Program-made: the position numbers and the translations under genes
NCBI GenBank assembly: GCA_020091685.1
Contig: CM034604.1
Coordinates: forward strand, 527,828 to 591,827
Direction of reading: 5' to 3'
Length of the DNA: 64,000 bases
Source: Lutjanus erythropterus
Lineage: Eukaryota; Chordata; Actinopteri; Lutjaniformes; Lutjanidae
The notes under the pieces: generated by a model
Databases searched by the model: none
Told to the model about the DNA's origin: nothing
The model's input: only the letters and a program-made list of their open reading frames with translations
Shown here: positions 48,386 to 61,546 of the stretch, piece by piece
Numbering within the stretch: the first letter of the stretch is position 1
Layout of the letters: each line of letters begins with the position of its first letter

Positions 48386-50929
48386 TATATATGTATATAT
48401 TTACAAAAGGCTTCACAGGTCAGATAGCGACCTGTGACCTCTGACCTAATTGTCCCTCAGCACAGTGTTACGGCGAAGCAGTGGGGCCATCCTGCCGGAG
48501 CAGAGAGCTTTTTGTGTCTGTCCTCTTTAATTTTTGTCTGTTAAAGTCTGTTTCATAACCTGTGTGTCTGTCCTGCTGGAACCCCTGGCTGTATAGTTCC
48601 TGGAGTTGGCAGATGGTCTGATTATACCCCCCCCCCCCCCCCCCCCTCCCGCCAACTGACGTGATGAAAACAGACTGGATTTAACTGGACTCATTACGCC
48701 AGTAAATCTGAGAGGAAATTATTTTGGTTTCCTTTTTTTTGTTCTTCTTTTTTGCAAATGAGCTGAACTGGACAGTTTTCTTTTGAGTTGAACTGAATCT
48801 TAATGGAACTGGCAATTGTTGTGACAGACTGGACTGAACTGAACTATTATTAAAAGGAAGTGAATGTTGTTTAGTTGATTTTTCTGGTTGAAAATAGACT
48901 GGATTTTAGGTTTTCAGGAAGGAGCTGATTCCTCTGATTTCTCTGTTCTTTTGCCTGTGATTTACTTCAATACATCTTTTTAACTGGAAGCTGTCTACTG
49001 TGGTATTGTGTTGTTCACTGGCTTTGTTCGCCTTGAATGTGTGTTCTTATGGGTTCAAGAAAGGAGTTCTGTTTGAACCTTATGTGTGGTTGACTAATTA
49101 AAAAAATGATTGACTTACAACCATGATGAAGTATTGTTAGGTACCCCAAGCATCCTCAGTCGGACTGTTACAAACAAATTTATAATTTTACTTTTTAAAT
49201 AAAAATACTTCATAGATTGTTTTAATCCAAACAGTCTATAACGCCAGTGCATAGCAATGCAATAAGTAAGATATTGTAGTTACAAAGATTGACAGATTTG
49301 AAAATGACCAGCTATGGCAGCAAAAGAAGTAAATGGAAGATAAAAAAAAAAAAGTAATGAAACATGATGAGAAGCATATCCAATATGTCTGGACAGAACA
49401 GAATATTTTGTTGGCTGAAATAGTCTTCTTTGAGGCATTAAAGCCAAATTGCATTTTATTCCACGTACCTATGCAGTAAGTTCTGAAATGCACCATCAGC
49501 CATTTCCTCTTGATGTCCCTTTAATATTTTGTTTAGGAACAGTGCTACTTTCAGCTAACTGAACTGGTGTCAGTTGCATTGCATTATCTCACCTAACATT
49601 TGTCTTGTGTTCTTATAGGAATTTAAAAAATAGGCTTTCCAGCTTCCTTCCTTCAACCTGCTGTCCAATCAGATGATTTAATCACTATTCAGATTCACTC
49701 AGCTGAAAATATAAAGCCTAATGGCCTGTCAGGCCTTAGTTTTGCAGTGAGAGTCATCTTGGAACATTAACAGGAACTGGACTTTAAGGAAGTCAGCAGG
49801 CCAAATACATTTTTGATTTTAAAATAGCTCAGGAGGCATATTAATGATGGTGTCAGGCTGCATGTGGTGTGTGGGCTGTAAATCTGACATCCCTATATAG
49901 TGACCAATGATTACAGTAATGTGTTTTCAGCAGAGAGTGTTTCCACTTAATTTTGTTATAATGTTGTTATATAGTACTGGGCCAGTCAGAAGTGTGGATT
50001 CAGTATGGAATTTATCTTCCTTTGTCAAATGAATGGCTGAACGGAAGCAGTATCAGGGGAATAACGTATTCCAGTTTTAACTTCCTTTTAGGCCTACAGC
50101 AGCATGTCATAATATTCAAGAAACCATTACAGCATAGTGACATCATGTGTTTAGTTTCTAGGGTACTGTGAAAATAGTTGTCAAGGCCACCCATCCTGTT
50201 ACAGGATGTGTTGCTAAAAACATCATCCAACACCATGTTAATCCACACGTCTCCTAACAAGTGAGAGTATGTACAGGTACATTTTGATGAATTGATTGTG
50301 AAATTCATTCTTCATGTTTGGGATCAGGATGTGTGACAGTAGCTGCGGTGTTTACATGGACTCTAATATTCCAAAAATAATCAGAATAATTATTTATTTG
50401 GGTGAAATAAACAAATATCAGTTTATTGATGATATTATGTTGACCTTTACTTCACTAAAATTCAACTGGGATCCTTTTTGCTCAGTTGCGTCTCCAATTA
50501 TAGTTGAAGACTGATAATAATTGTGGGGTGGGGGACTGAACTTTGCTCAGCTTCTGAGGTGGGGGCATACCCACACATTCTGATGAAATGCTTTGGGGTG
50601 TGAAAATGTGCATCTTAAATCGTTTTATTTAGCATCCATGTAAACAGTTCAGTTGGAATCTGTAATCAGAATGATTTTAATCGGGTTGAAGAAATATTGT
50701 AACACAGCTAAGTCTTATGTCAACTCAGTGAGAGAGAGAGGGTGGACGACCTGCAGTGAAGGGCCACAGGCTGCTGCTACAGTGACTCAGCCTTTAGAAC
50801 ATGTAACTCTACCAGCTGAACTACCAGGGGAACACAGGAGCTGCTAATAGTACAGTTTGTTGTTTCAAAGTACTTTCAACTACCTCAATATACTTCATTA
50901 GTTTGGTTCTGATTGTTTACAAGTATTTG
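48386..50929. other. Gene-free stretch
   Basis: Contains a poly(C) run at 48627-48646. No gene or clear repeat recognised in the rest. Confidence 0.55.
48627..48646 (+). repeat. Poly(C) tract
   Basis: Twenty C residues, then T and three more C. Confidence 0.9.
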
Positions 50930-51530
50930 CAGTGGTGGAAAGTAACTATGTACATTTACTGTATACTTAAGTACAATTTAGAGGTACCTTCCCTACCCTC
51001 TTTCTAAAATAGTGAAGGTTAGTAGTAAAATTCTGGGTGTCCTGCTAAGCAGCCTCACTGACCTGTACAATAGACAGGTGTTGAGGAAGGCCAAATCAAT
51101 ATTAACAGTTGGTCCCCACCCCCTTCACTCTGAGTTCCAGATTCTTCCCTCTGGGTCTCGGTTTAGATTCCCTGCTGTAAAGAGCAACAGATTTAGGAGA
51201 TCATTCATTCCCGCTGCCATTTCCCTCCTAAACTCAGGTCCAAGAGGTAGATAGCAGCACTGGAATCCTGTTGTGACTACTGTGACTACTGTTGATAATG
51301 AGGATGACGATGGTTATCTAGGGTTTTTGATGTGCCGGTGATTATGATGATGGTGACATCAGTGTTGATAGTATCTTTCATGGTTCTGCCTATTGTACTG
51401 ATTTTTGTTATTTCATGTATTGTCTGATGTTATTTTTCTTATTACCATGGTTGTTGAACTGTATAGGTAAATGTGTATTGGGGTTGTAATATCAACCTGC
51501 CACTCCTTATTCTCCCAAGCCATAACATTC

Positions 51531-51563
<33 letters not shown>

Positions 51564-52055
51564 TGTAAGTTCTGGTGTGTGTTTTTGTCTGTCTTGCTAC
51601 AAAATCAATTGCCCTTTGGGGACAAATAAAGTTGAAAGTTGAAGTTGAAGTTGACCTTGACTTGAGCATTTCCATTTTCTGCTACTACAATTCAGAGGGA
51701 AATACTTTTTACCCCACTATAATTGTATGACATGTATAAAAGTGCGCTTGGGAGGGGGGCATTTATAAGCTACCCATCAGTATATAAAGTCATGTAAATG
51801 AGCTCCGGCTGCAAAAATAATGAACACATTAATGCACCAACAATTGCACCTGACCTGCAATCGGCATGAGGGTGAGTAGATAATGACTGACTTTTCACTT
51901 TTGGATGAACTATGCCTTTAATACTTAAAATTACATAAACATTAAATAAAAAACGTAAAATTTAAAATGCCTAACTATTACTTGAACAGAGTATTTTTTC
52001 ACCGTGGTGTGTATTTTTATTTAAGTAAAATATCTGAGTGTTTCTTTCACTGCTG
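50930..52055 (+). mobile_element. hAT-like terminal-repeat element (family C) interrupted by a LINE
   Basis: The left end is CAGTGGTGGAAAGTAACTA; interior landmarks AAGTACAATTTAGAGGTAC and TTGAGCATTTCCATTTTCTG are split by the insertion at 50991-51653. The right end is poor (TATCTGAGTGTTTCTTTCAC near 52040). Confidence 0.6.
50991..51653 (+). mobile_element. Nested LINE 3' end (Rex1-like)
   Basis: Encodes a LINE C-terminus (HPLHSEFQILPSGSRFRFP, NRFRRSFIPAAISLLN), then a 30-base C run (51534-51563), GCCCTTTGGGGACAAATAAAG and a (GTTGAA)n tail. ACCTT flanks it on both sides (50986-50990 and 51654-51658), a probable target duplication. Confidence 0.75.
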
Positions 52056-53147
52056 CAGCAGAGATCTCAAAACCACAACTACGCGCAAGACAACTGCTAA
52101 AATTACAAATGCAAAATGAAAAAGCTTGTGTTTTTATGATTAGTGTGTTTGCACTTAAATAAAGAGGTGTGGTTTTGTCATTGCTCTAAAACTAGATTTT
52201 CCATATGTAAGGAGACAATTTTGAGACATATGATGACATGGGAGTGGATGCAGGTGCCAAGTAAAATGTCATATTGGCTGCTGAGTGACATGGACAGACG
52301 GAGTGACAGGCCTCAAGGGATTTATTGAGCAGGAACAGGACATGTGTGTAGTACAAACAGAACTGATGGAGGCACTGTGTGACAGGACAACTGCAGTACT
52401 GACAACATTCTGCTGAAGGTATCAGACATCCAGAAAATCAAATCGTTCAGCTGACCTAATGTCAAAAAAATAAAATCACCAGCATTTGTATTCATGACAC
52501 ATGATGAATAATTATCAGAAAACAAAAAGACAACTAATGCTGAGGAAACAACAGATACAATGATTGATATTTTCGTTTATTTGTCTAGGTTTAGCCAGAA
52601 ACTTATCATGTTGCCACCATACAGCTTGTTAACTGTCTGAGCTCCAGCTGCTGCAGCTCAGATCCACATCAAGCACAAGCTTTAGACAGTCACTGAAATC
52701 ATACATCAGGCAAAGAATCCTATTAATATGGCCCATGATGTGAAATAGATTTTTGTGGAATTCTCCTTTAACCACGTAAACTGCATTTACACCTTATATT
52801 GAAATGCTTCAAATCTGTATCAGCACCAAAAGATAAGTTTTTCAACAGAACTGCATGAAAAATGAAAGCAAGACTGGTGTGAAATGAACGATATACTGTG
52901 AGAACTAACTGTGCAACAGTGCGCATTACACTCATTTGTGGAGCTGATCTGCTGGTTAACAAGGCCTGTTATTGATCTTGTTACAGAGCTGTCTGCACAC
53001 CAATTCGGCAAACTGGACAAACAACACAGTATTGTTATACAAAGAAAGGAGTAACACGAGCCACTGCCAATTTACAAGAGGGGATAAAAAAAAATTAAGA
53101 ATTTGTAACTAACAGTGCTTCACAACATTTAGAAATTTCCCATAACT
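52056..53147. other. Gene-free stretch
   Basis: Short frames only; nothing recognised. Confidence 0.55.
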
Positions 53148-53644
53148 CAGGGGTCTGCAAACCTGTCCGATCAAATGAGCTGTTTTTGGCCAAAAAAAAA
53201 GAAAAACAATAATCTGTCTGGAGCCACAGCTATTAAATTCTCTTTTTTCCCTTCATTCAATCATTAGTGCTCTTATTGAGACTCAAGAAGATTAGTCAGA
53301 CAAAATTTAGAGGAATGGCACCGTAGCCATAGACGTAGGCTATGACTCACATTTTAGTTTACAAAATGTTCAAACTATTTCTTTAATTTGGTGGAGAGGC
53401 TACATATTTTCAGTTTTTCACAGCTGATGAATCATTTTCCACCGTAAAATAGTTGAGACAACTCCCAATTTCAAGGCAACATACTGCAATAGATAATAGC
53501 TGGTAAAAAAAAAAAAAATCAAAAATCTATTTCAATAGTCAAATATATGTTTTTGCTTGTTTTCTCAGTTTCATCATTTTTACAGTGTAGACCTACAACA
53601 AAGTAAAAATATAAAATAAAAATAAATAACTGTTACTAATATAA

Positions 53645-53683
<39 letters not shown>

Positions 53684-53790
53684 CTTGAAGGCTGTGCCGA
53701 TCCATCATTCTTTGCCAAATCCACAGGCAGCCAGTAGAGAGGAGCTAAAGAGCCTCATGTGGCTCCGGGGCCGCAGGCTGCAGACCCCTG
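53148..53790 (+). mobile_element. hAT-like element, family B, both ends present
   Basis: Starts CAGGGGTCTGCAAACCTG and ends GGCTGCAGACCCCTG, a terminal inverted repeat of about 20 bp. It is flanked by CCATAACT and CCCTAACT (7 of 8), a hAT-size target duplication. A (GT)n tract (53647-53681) lies inside. Confidence 0.8.
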
Positions 53791-54117
53791 CCCTAACTCA
53801 ACACCTCAACTGTTAGTTTTTTAAAGGGAGCCTGAGGCTGATTTTCTGTCACCTCAAATTAGGAAAAAGAGGAAAAATAGATATTGCTTCCATGAACATT
53901 TAGACGTGACATGGTGGTGTATTAATAAATGCACATGGAAACATTATTCAGTGTGCAGAATACTTTTCCTTTCTTGACATGTACTTCTGTCCAGCACCTA
54001 GTATCTACCACGTCTGGATGTGTGTGCTTTTGTAAACTTTACACCTCTTCAAATTCGGCAGGTTTTGCTCTGCAAGACAGAGATCCAATCTCAATAAAGT
54101 TTAATGTCAAATGATTG

Positions 54118-54123
54118 TTTATT
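54118..54123 (-). terminator. mcm9: mcm9 polyadenylation signal
   Basis: AATAAA on the minus strand, about 80 nt after the mcm9 stop codon. Confidence 0.55.
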
Positions 54124-54202
54124 ATTCAGATAACGTATCCAGACACTGATCACATTTCAGTACCAGTTGTGAATGGGGTGATGGTGACAGTTGGCTGCGA
54201 GT

Positions 54203-56036
54203 TCAGATTTTGGCTTTCTTTGAAAACTCATGGTCCCAGTCAGTGTCAAGCACATCATTACTTAACTCAGCAGAGTCAAACAGAGACAGTCCTGAGAACG
54301 CACCCTTAAAACCATTGACAGTCGTCGGTGGAGGGCCCAGCTCGAAACACTTTCTTTTCCTCACACTGACTGTGTTGTGATAGTCAGGAGGAGCACCGGT
54401 CACTGTTTTCACATGGTCTACAGAACGAGCAGGCTCTGTCTGCTGCTCTCTGTACAGAGATTCAGTTGGTGACTCTGACCTTTGTTCATCTTTCTGTTCT
54501 GGTGTGATCTCGGTGTCCTTTACTTTGTCCATGATTACTGCAGTTCTGATCTTCTTTCTTAATGGACTGTGTTCAGGGGAGCCCAGAGTTGTTTTGTCTT
54601 TAGAATTCCCTCCTGGGTGCTCAGCACCATCTGGACCTTTTCCCTCTTCAGTAGAAGGATTTATTTCCACTTTGGTTTGAGCTGAGCTTGTGGGTTCAGC
54701 TGTGCAGGTGAAGGAGAATCGTGAGAGTTTAGCGAGGGTTGAGGAGGTCACAGTGGGCCTGGTGTGTCCTGGTTTGGATGGTGCTGGATCAATGAAAGAT
54801 GTGCTTGATTTTAAAGGTCGAATGCTAGTAAAGTTATTTACAGTCTCATCACCGATGCCGAGTCTGGTGCTTTTTTCTGTTTCGTCTCTCCTCTTTATTC
54901 TTCCTATTTGTGACAGTCTGTCGTCTCCAAAGGAAAAAATGTCTTTATCAAGCTCTTCTGATGTAAAACTTGCCTGTTTTCTCCTGCTTCCATCTTCACA
55001 AAGACTGTTGGACTGGTTCTGTCCTTTCTGTCTTTGTTTCTTCCCAGTGTCTGCAGGTTGTCCGGCTGAGTCATCTTGTCTACCTGGCATCTGCTGACTT
55101 ATTTTGCTCTCTGTGCCGGTGTGATTCTCTCTGCTGCCTGCTTGGTTACATTCTGAGCTGGTAGTCAGCTCATGGTTGTAGACTAGAGCTCTCTTTCGGG
55201 GTCGGAATATAAAGCTTGACAACTTTGCATGCAGTTCTTGACTTGTCTCAGCTTCAGCTGCTGTCTTTTCCCTTGGCACAGCACTCATATTCTTAGTTCC
55301 AGTCTGGTCCCTCCTGTCTTTTTTCACAGATCTATTTACTCTGCCAGAGGACAGGTTGTCCTGGGCCGGGTTATTAGAGGGGCAGTTCTGACCTGATGAC
55401 ACACTGCTGCTAGTGTGGGATTCTAAGACATCAGTCACTTTTTTCTGTGAACTATCTCCAGACAACGCCCTCTCTCCACGTCTTCCTCCTCGCACTTTGT
55501 CACCCTGCTGATGATTCAGCTCCAGCTCCCTGAGTCTGGTGTCTCTCAGACTCTTAGAGACTTTCTGAAACACACACCCCGATGACTCTGCATGTTTTTG
55601 ATCTTTCCATCTCTTGTCTTGGGGTAGAGAGCTTCTCTCTTTAATGTTTTCATTTTTCTCATGATTTTGGTTGTCTTCTACTGTAGCAGTGGGAACTGTT
55701 CTGAAAGGATGTGAAACAACATTGTAGTTGAAGGCTGAGTCGGCGTTAGTGAGACTGTCCTCAGTTTGATGGTTTGGCTGTTTGGTTACTGGAGACATTT
55801 CTGACCAACTGGAGTTTGGTTTCCTATTCAAGTTTTGTTGAGTTGATGTAATTATAGGCGAAGTTACACCATCGGGCTCCTGTGATGGAGTGATGGAGTG
55901 GAACCAGTCCAAGCCATCACCCTTGCAGTTACTAGTGACGTCACGGCGGGGTGTTTTGTTGATGGAGTTTGTCTTTCTGAGTTGATGTTGGTAGTTATCA
56001 CCTGGTGGGGAGCCCTCTGAGCTGCTGCTCTGTAGC
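54203..56036 (-). CDS. mcm9: MCM9 last coding exon (C-terminal regulatory region)
   Basis: MCM9 is an MCM-family helicase that works with MCM8 in homologous recombination and fork repair. This exon encodes about 610 residues and the stop. The acceptor (TTCACTAG) gives a boundary at 56036, and the split Arg codon joins exon 59299-59444 to read ERLQ, as in human MCM9. The region is Ser/Lys-rich and probably disordered. Conserved landmarks are GLDWF at the start, two related hydrophobic motifs (AKLSSFIF and AKLSRFSF, coded near 55230 and 54735), KRKCFEL close to the end, and a terminal DTDWDHEF followed by KK. Human MCM9 has equivalents of each (for example LDWFD, AKLAKFTF, ARLANFCF, KRKSFQL, DCDWDEE). 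AATAAA on the minus strand at 54118-54123 gives a 3' UTR of only about 80 nt. Confidence 0.93.
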
Positions 56037-56825
56037 CTAGTGAACAAAATAAGTACAGATGATGTAAAAGATACAGGAAGCCTGATCTAGGTACAGTTAT
56101 GTGCCAAAGAACTCTGTACGGCACAAACTACTTCAAACACATTAAACATGACAATGAACCCCAGGCATAAACATTCTACTATTAGTATCTTTCATTTTCT
56201 CTTTGTTATTCATATGGTGGGCTTGTACAAACATGTCACTCAAGATGCTTGTAACTTCAGATACCTGTGTAAATGATCCTCCTGTGTGTATCTGAGTGGA
56301 CATGCGTGACATTTGTAATTTAGCATTAAAATGCCCAAATAATACCATATGGGTACACTTCCTGCCCCATATGTCAGGACGTGTTCATTCAAGAATAAAA
56401 AGAAAAACATCAATTCTGCAGAATTTGACATCAAGTCTGTAATTTTAACAGCATCAGCAGTGGAATAATGAATAATGATCTGCTCAAGCGAACAAACAGG
56501 AAAAGTGAGCGTTGTTAATGTCATGTAACCTGAGGGTGGGACTGTCACTGAAATAAAGAAGAAACGTCTCAGTATGAAATCTTTACATTCATGAGGTTAG
56601 GTTTCCTCTGTAATTTTACAATTATATTATAATTTGAAATGTATTCAAATTCAATATCCAATCATTAGCGAAAACCTTTGGTTTGGATCCCAGCAGACTG
56701 ACTGCACATGATTCTATGACAGGTCTGGACCTTTTAAATTGTGTTCACTTCTGAAAGAAAATTCAAAATATGAAAAAACTGGTAAATGTGACAAGTTCTC
56801 CTAAATCACTCATATACATCACTTA

Positions 56826-57840
<1,015 letters not shown>

Positions 57841-58138
57841 TATAAGAACAAATCTGTTCGTATGAATGATTCTTGCATGAAGCCCATTGTGTCTGTTAGG
57901 GTTGGATACTGAATCCTGTACTTTTAAGGATACTGACTGATGTATGCCAAATCAACTGGTGCCAAATTTCAGTACTTGAGAGTGAGTAGAGCATGACTTT
58001 AGAAATGACACTCAGCCTTCTTCAACAACAACAGCTAATTGGACATGGTTTTAAATGTGGCAAAGTTTTCAAAACACAACACGACAACACTGCACGGCAA
58101 TATTTGTAATGTGAAATGCAAGCTGGAGAGTTCTAACC

Positions 58139-58842
58139 CAGTCCTGCAGAGCCATTTTTGGCCAACAAAAAGAAAAAATCTCTCTGGAGCCACAACTATT
58201 ATATTCTCACTTCTCCCTTTTTAAATTTGGCATCCATAGTGAGCTCATGGAAAGTCAAGAGGACTAACTATTGTCAAAATTTAGAGGAAAAGACACCAAG
58301 CCATAGACCTAGACTATGACGCACATTTTAATCGAAGGAACATTTACAATTTAATTTAATTTAATTCTATGTATAGGCTACATATTTTTACAGATGGCAA
58401 TGTAAGAATCACTTTACACTGAAAAAGAAAGAACTGAGACGACTCAAGATTTCAAGGCAACATACTGCAATAGATTTGAGTTTTGAGCCAAAATCAAACT
58501 TGTTACTTAGTTTTGAATTTAAAAGTTCTGCAGACCTATAATCTTTAGTTGAGATAATTTACTCATCTTCTTTAGATGAACTTGAATCTTTGAGTTTTAG
58601 AAACTCAAAAATATGCATTTCAAAATTTGATGAAAATTTAATGGTTTTATTGGGAAATATTAAAATTTTAACCATCATTCACTTTAACCTGAACCACTTT
58701 AACTGTTTAAAAATGATTTTTGGTGGTTTGTAAAATTTATCTAAAGTCAATTATCTCAACAAAAGATCAGTAAATGCTAAAACTTTTTCAAAACTTAAAA
58801 AGTTGCAGGTTAGACCGGGGGTCTGCAGGTTGCAGACCCCCG
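58139..58842 (+). mobile_element. hAT-like element, family B, in an mcm9 intron
   Basis: Starts CAGTCCTGCAGAGCC, ends TGCAGACCCCCG. Flanks TTCTAACC (58131-58138) and GTCTAACC (58843-58850) agree at 7 of 8 positions. Its right end is part of a perfect hairpin. Confidence 0.8.
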
Positions 58843-58851
58843 GTCTAACCT
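58807..58851. repeat. Perfect 21-bp hairpin at a transposon end
   Basis: Arms 58807-58827 and 58831-58851 are exact reverse complements with a 3-base spacer (GGT). The right arm is the last bases of the family B element plus its 8-bp target duplication. Confidence 0.95.
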
Positions 58852-59298
58852 GAGGAAACACCTAGTCAAACTCTAATATAGATCTAAAAGCTGCAGAAGG
58901 CACTATGCACTATAGCCTGAATGCCAAGTCCCCTACAGCAGCTGCAGCTAACATTAACATTAGCACACCTGCAGCCAGCACCAAAAAAGTGGACAACAAA
59001 ACATTAAGTGAGGCATCAGCATGTTCAGGTAATTAATTCTCTTGTTGGATAAGTTGTTGCTGGAGATAACTGGGCTTTTTTCACTGTCTTGGTGGAAGTT
59101 ACCTTTGCATTTTTAGCCACTGGCTGTGTCTGAAATTCCTTGATGATATTCAACACACAACAGCAGTTGAGATTTATTAGTATGTCTGAACACTTAGTAT
59201 ACAAAAGCCACATCCTTCAAGCACTGAATTATTAACAGTGGGAGGTAATCCAACACTAGCTTGATCACTGGGAGTCCTCCAGGTGAGGAGTTACTCAC

Positions 59299-59444
59299 CT
59301 CTCCAGTCTGTCCATCTCCTTCTGAAGGAGCTGTGGCAGGTTCAGTCCCTCCAGCAGAACTTGACACTGAGTCTGATACTGGTGCCCGGGGTCAGCAGGG
59401 AATGATGTGAGCAACGCATTTATGTTTCCCAGCAAAGCACAGCC
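59299..59444 (-). CDS. mcm9: MCM9 internal exon (after the helicase core)
   Basis: A 146-bp exon with acceptor TTTTAG and donor GAGAG then GTGAGT. It is read in phase after the CSMQ end of the next upstream exon: GCALLGNINALLTSF, then ADPGHQYQTQC, ending in MDRLER. This matches the human MCM9 segment GGALLGGVNALHTSF. It covers the end of the MCM lid region and the start of the linker to the long C-terminal exon. The flanking introns contain a Tc1 and a hAT-like element (downstream) and a Rex3 LINE (upstream). Confidence 0.93.
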
Positions 59445-59861
59445 CTAAAAGAGGAGAGCAGAGAGGAAAACAGGGACAGGGTCATAGGCCAGGAGCAAGA
59501 TGCATCAGTGTTAAAGGAAAAATTTCACCAGTTTTCATGTGGCTGTCCAATCAGTGTTGATGGTAAATGTTGTCAAGTGAAGCAATACTTTCCTCAGTGC
59601 TGCTATACTGACCAAGAAAACTTCCTGACTACAAAATCTGCTGTTCTTCCTGCATCCAGTGATGTCACAGTGATATTGTTGGCTATTTAAGCTTGGGTTT
59701 CTTGTCTCCTCCACTGAGTAGTTAGGGGGTGTGCAAGATGAGCATTTTTGTCACCTAACACTGTGTTTTGAATAACAAAGTAATTAGGGCTGCAACTAAC
59801 AATTATTTTCACTGTAGATCAACCTTCTGATCATTTTCTCCACTAATCGATTAGTTGTCAA

Positions 59862-61083
59862 TCCATCCATCCATCTTCTTCCGCTCATCCGGGGCCAGGT
59901 CGCGGAGGCACCAGCCTAAGCAGGGACACCCAGACTTCCCTCTCCCCGGACACTTCCTCCAGGTCTGCCAGGAGGATCTCAAGGCATTCCCAGGCCAGCC
60001 GAGTGACATAGTCCCTCCAGCGTGTCCTGGGTCTTCCCCGGGGCCTCCTCACAGTGGGGCATGCCCGGAACACCTCCCCAAGGAGGCGCCCAGGAGGCAT
60101 CCGATATAGATGCCCGAGCCACCTCAACTGGCTCTTCTCAACGTGAAGGAGCAGCGGCTCTACTCCGAGCTCCTCCCGGGTGACAGAGCTCCTCACCCTA
60201 TCTCTAAGGGAGCGCCCCACCACCCTGCGGAGGAAACTCATTTCAGCCGCTTGTATCCGAGATCTTGTTCTTTTGGTCATGACCGTAGGTGAGGGTAGGA
60301 ACGTAGATTGACTGGAAAATCGAGAGCTTCGCCTTTCGGCTCTCCTTCTTTCCCATGACAGACCAGTGCAACGACCGCATTACTGCTGCCGCTGCACCAA
60401 TCCATCTGTCAATCTCACGCTCCATCCTCCCCTCACTCGTGAACAAGACCCCAAGAGATTTAAGCTCCTCCACTTGAGGGAGGAACTCTCCTCCAGCCCG
60501 GAGGGAACAAGCCACCTTTTTCCAGTTGAGAACCATGGCCTCGGACTTGGAAGTGCTGATTCTCATCCTCGCTGCTTCGCACTGGGCTGCAAACCGCCCC
60601 AGTGCATGCTGAAGGTCCTGGTTCGAAGGAGCCAACAGGACAACATCACCCGCAAAAAGCAGAGATGAGATCCTGTGGTCCCCAAACCAGACTCCCTCCG
60701 GCCCCTGGCTGCGCCTAGAAATTCTGTGCATAAAAATAATGAATAGAACCGGTGACAAAGGGCAGCCCTGCCGGAGTCCAACATGCACCGGGAACAGGTC
60801 TGACTTATTGCCGGCAATGTGAACCAAGCTCCTGCTCCGGTCATACAGAGACCGTACGGCCCTTAGCAGAGGGCCCCGAACTCCATACACCCGAAGCACC
60901 TCCCACAGAATGCCACGAGGGACACGGTCGAATGCCTTTTCCAAGTCCACAAAGCACATGTGGACTGGTTGGGCAAACTCCCATGAACCCTCAAGCACCC
61001 TGTGGAGGGTATAGAGCTGGTCCAGTGTTCCACGACCAAGACGAAAACTGCATTGCTCCTCCTGAATCTGAGGCAAACTGCAC
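59862..61083 (-). mobile_element. Rex3 (RTE clade) LINE, 5' truncated
   Basis: The 3' end has (CCAT)n at about 59862. The sequence GACAAAGGGCAGCCC (about 60753) lies in the stretch used for the standard Rex3 PCR. RT motifs are FVDLEKAFDRVPRG, GLRQGCPLSPVLF, and LLFAGDVVLLA where active copies have FADD, so a catalytic Asp is Gly here. The C-terminal region (59885-60280: RSRIQAAEMSFLRRV, RWLGHLYRMPPGRL) is in another frame. It is relatively young compared with the other Rex3 scraps, and sits antisense in no gene but in the sense direction of mcm9, inside an intron. Confidence 0.92.
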
Positions 61084-61088
61084 AACAT
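60243..61088 (-). pseudogene. Rex3 reverse transcriptase fragment
   Basis: 281 open residues from EEQCSFRLGRGTLDQLYTL through the RT palm to YVPTLTYGH, then frame loss. The YADD-type box reads FAGD. The 5' end is cut at about 61083. Confidence 0.9.
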
Positions 61089-61463
61089 ACATCACCAGTT
61101 AATTATGTACCACCACAGCCAAATCACAGCCATCCTGTTACCCTGTTTATCCACCACTGTTGTTAAAGTTTAAGGGTGTTATGGCTGTTGAACTGGTGCT
61201 TTCTGTGCACCAATACTGAGGAAACCCTCATCCCCTCAGTCACAACCGATTCACAATTCATACCAAAACAATAGTGAGTGGTGTGTTTAGCCATCTCAGA
61301 AAACAGTTTTGTGCATTTTTCCGAAAATTGTTCCATAATGGACAAAATACATCACTGACATAGTAACGTGTAAAAGCAACAGTTCCAAATAAGACACAAA
61401 CAAAAACACAAAGGTTAAATCATATTAAAGATCATTATTCATGTCACTTTATTTTGTCCTTAC

Positions 61464-61546
61464 CTGCATGGAACACTCCATGACAGAGACGGCCATGACA
61501 GCATCCTCAATGGTCACAGTCTGTCTGTACATGAGCCTGGCATGGG
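61464..61546 (-). CDS. mcm9: MCM9 internal exon (helicase C-terminal helices)
   Basis: An 83-bp exon with acceptor CCTTCCAG and donor CAG then GTAAGG. It encodes AHARLMYRQTVTIEDAVMAV then SVMECSMQ, nearly identical to human MCM9 (AHARLMFRDTVTLEDAI and VMECSMQ). Phases match both neighbours exactly. Confidence 0.94.

Larger units (their letters stand above)
59445..61463 (-). other. mcm9: mcm9 intron containing a Rex3 LINE
   Basis: About 1.2 kb of this 2-kb intron is Rex3 (59862-61083), preceded by a short repeat end at 59786-59855 that begins AGGGCTGCAACTAAC. The rest is unremarkable. Confidence 0.85.
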
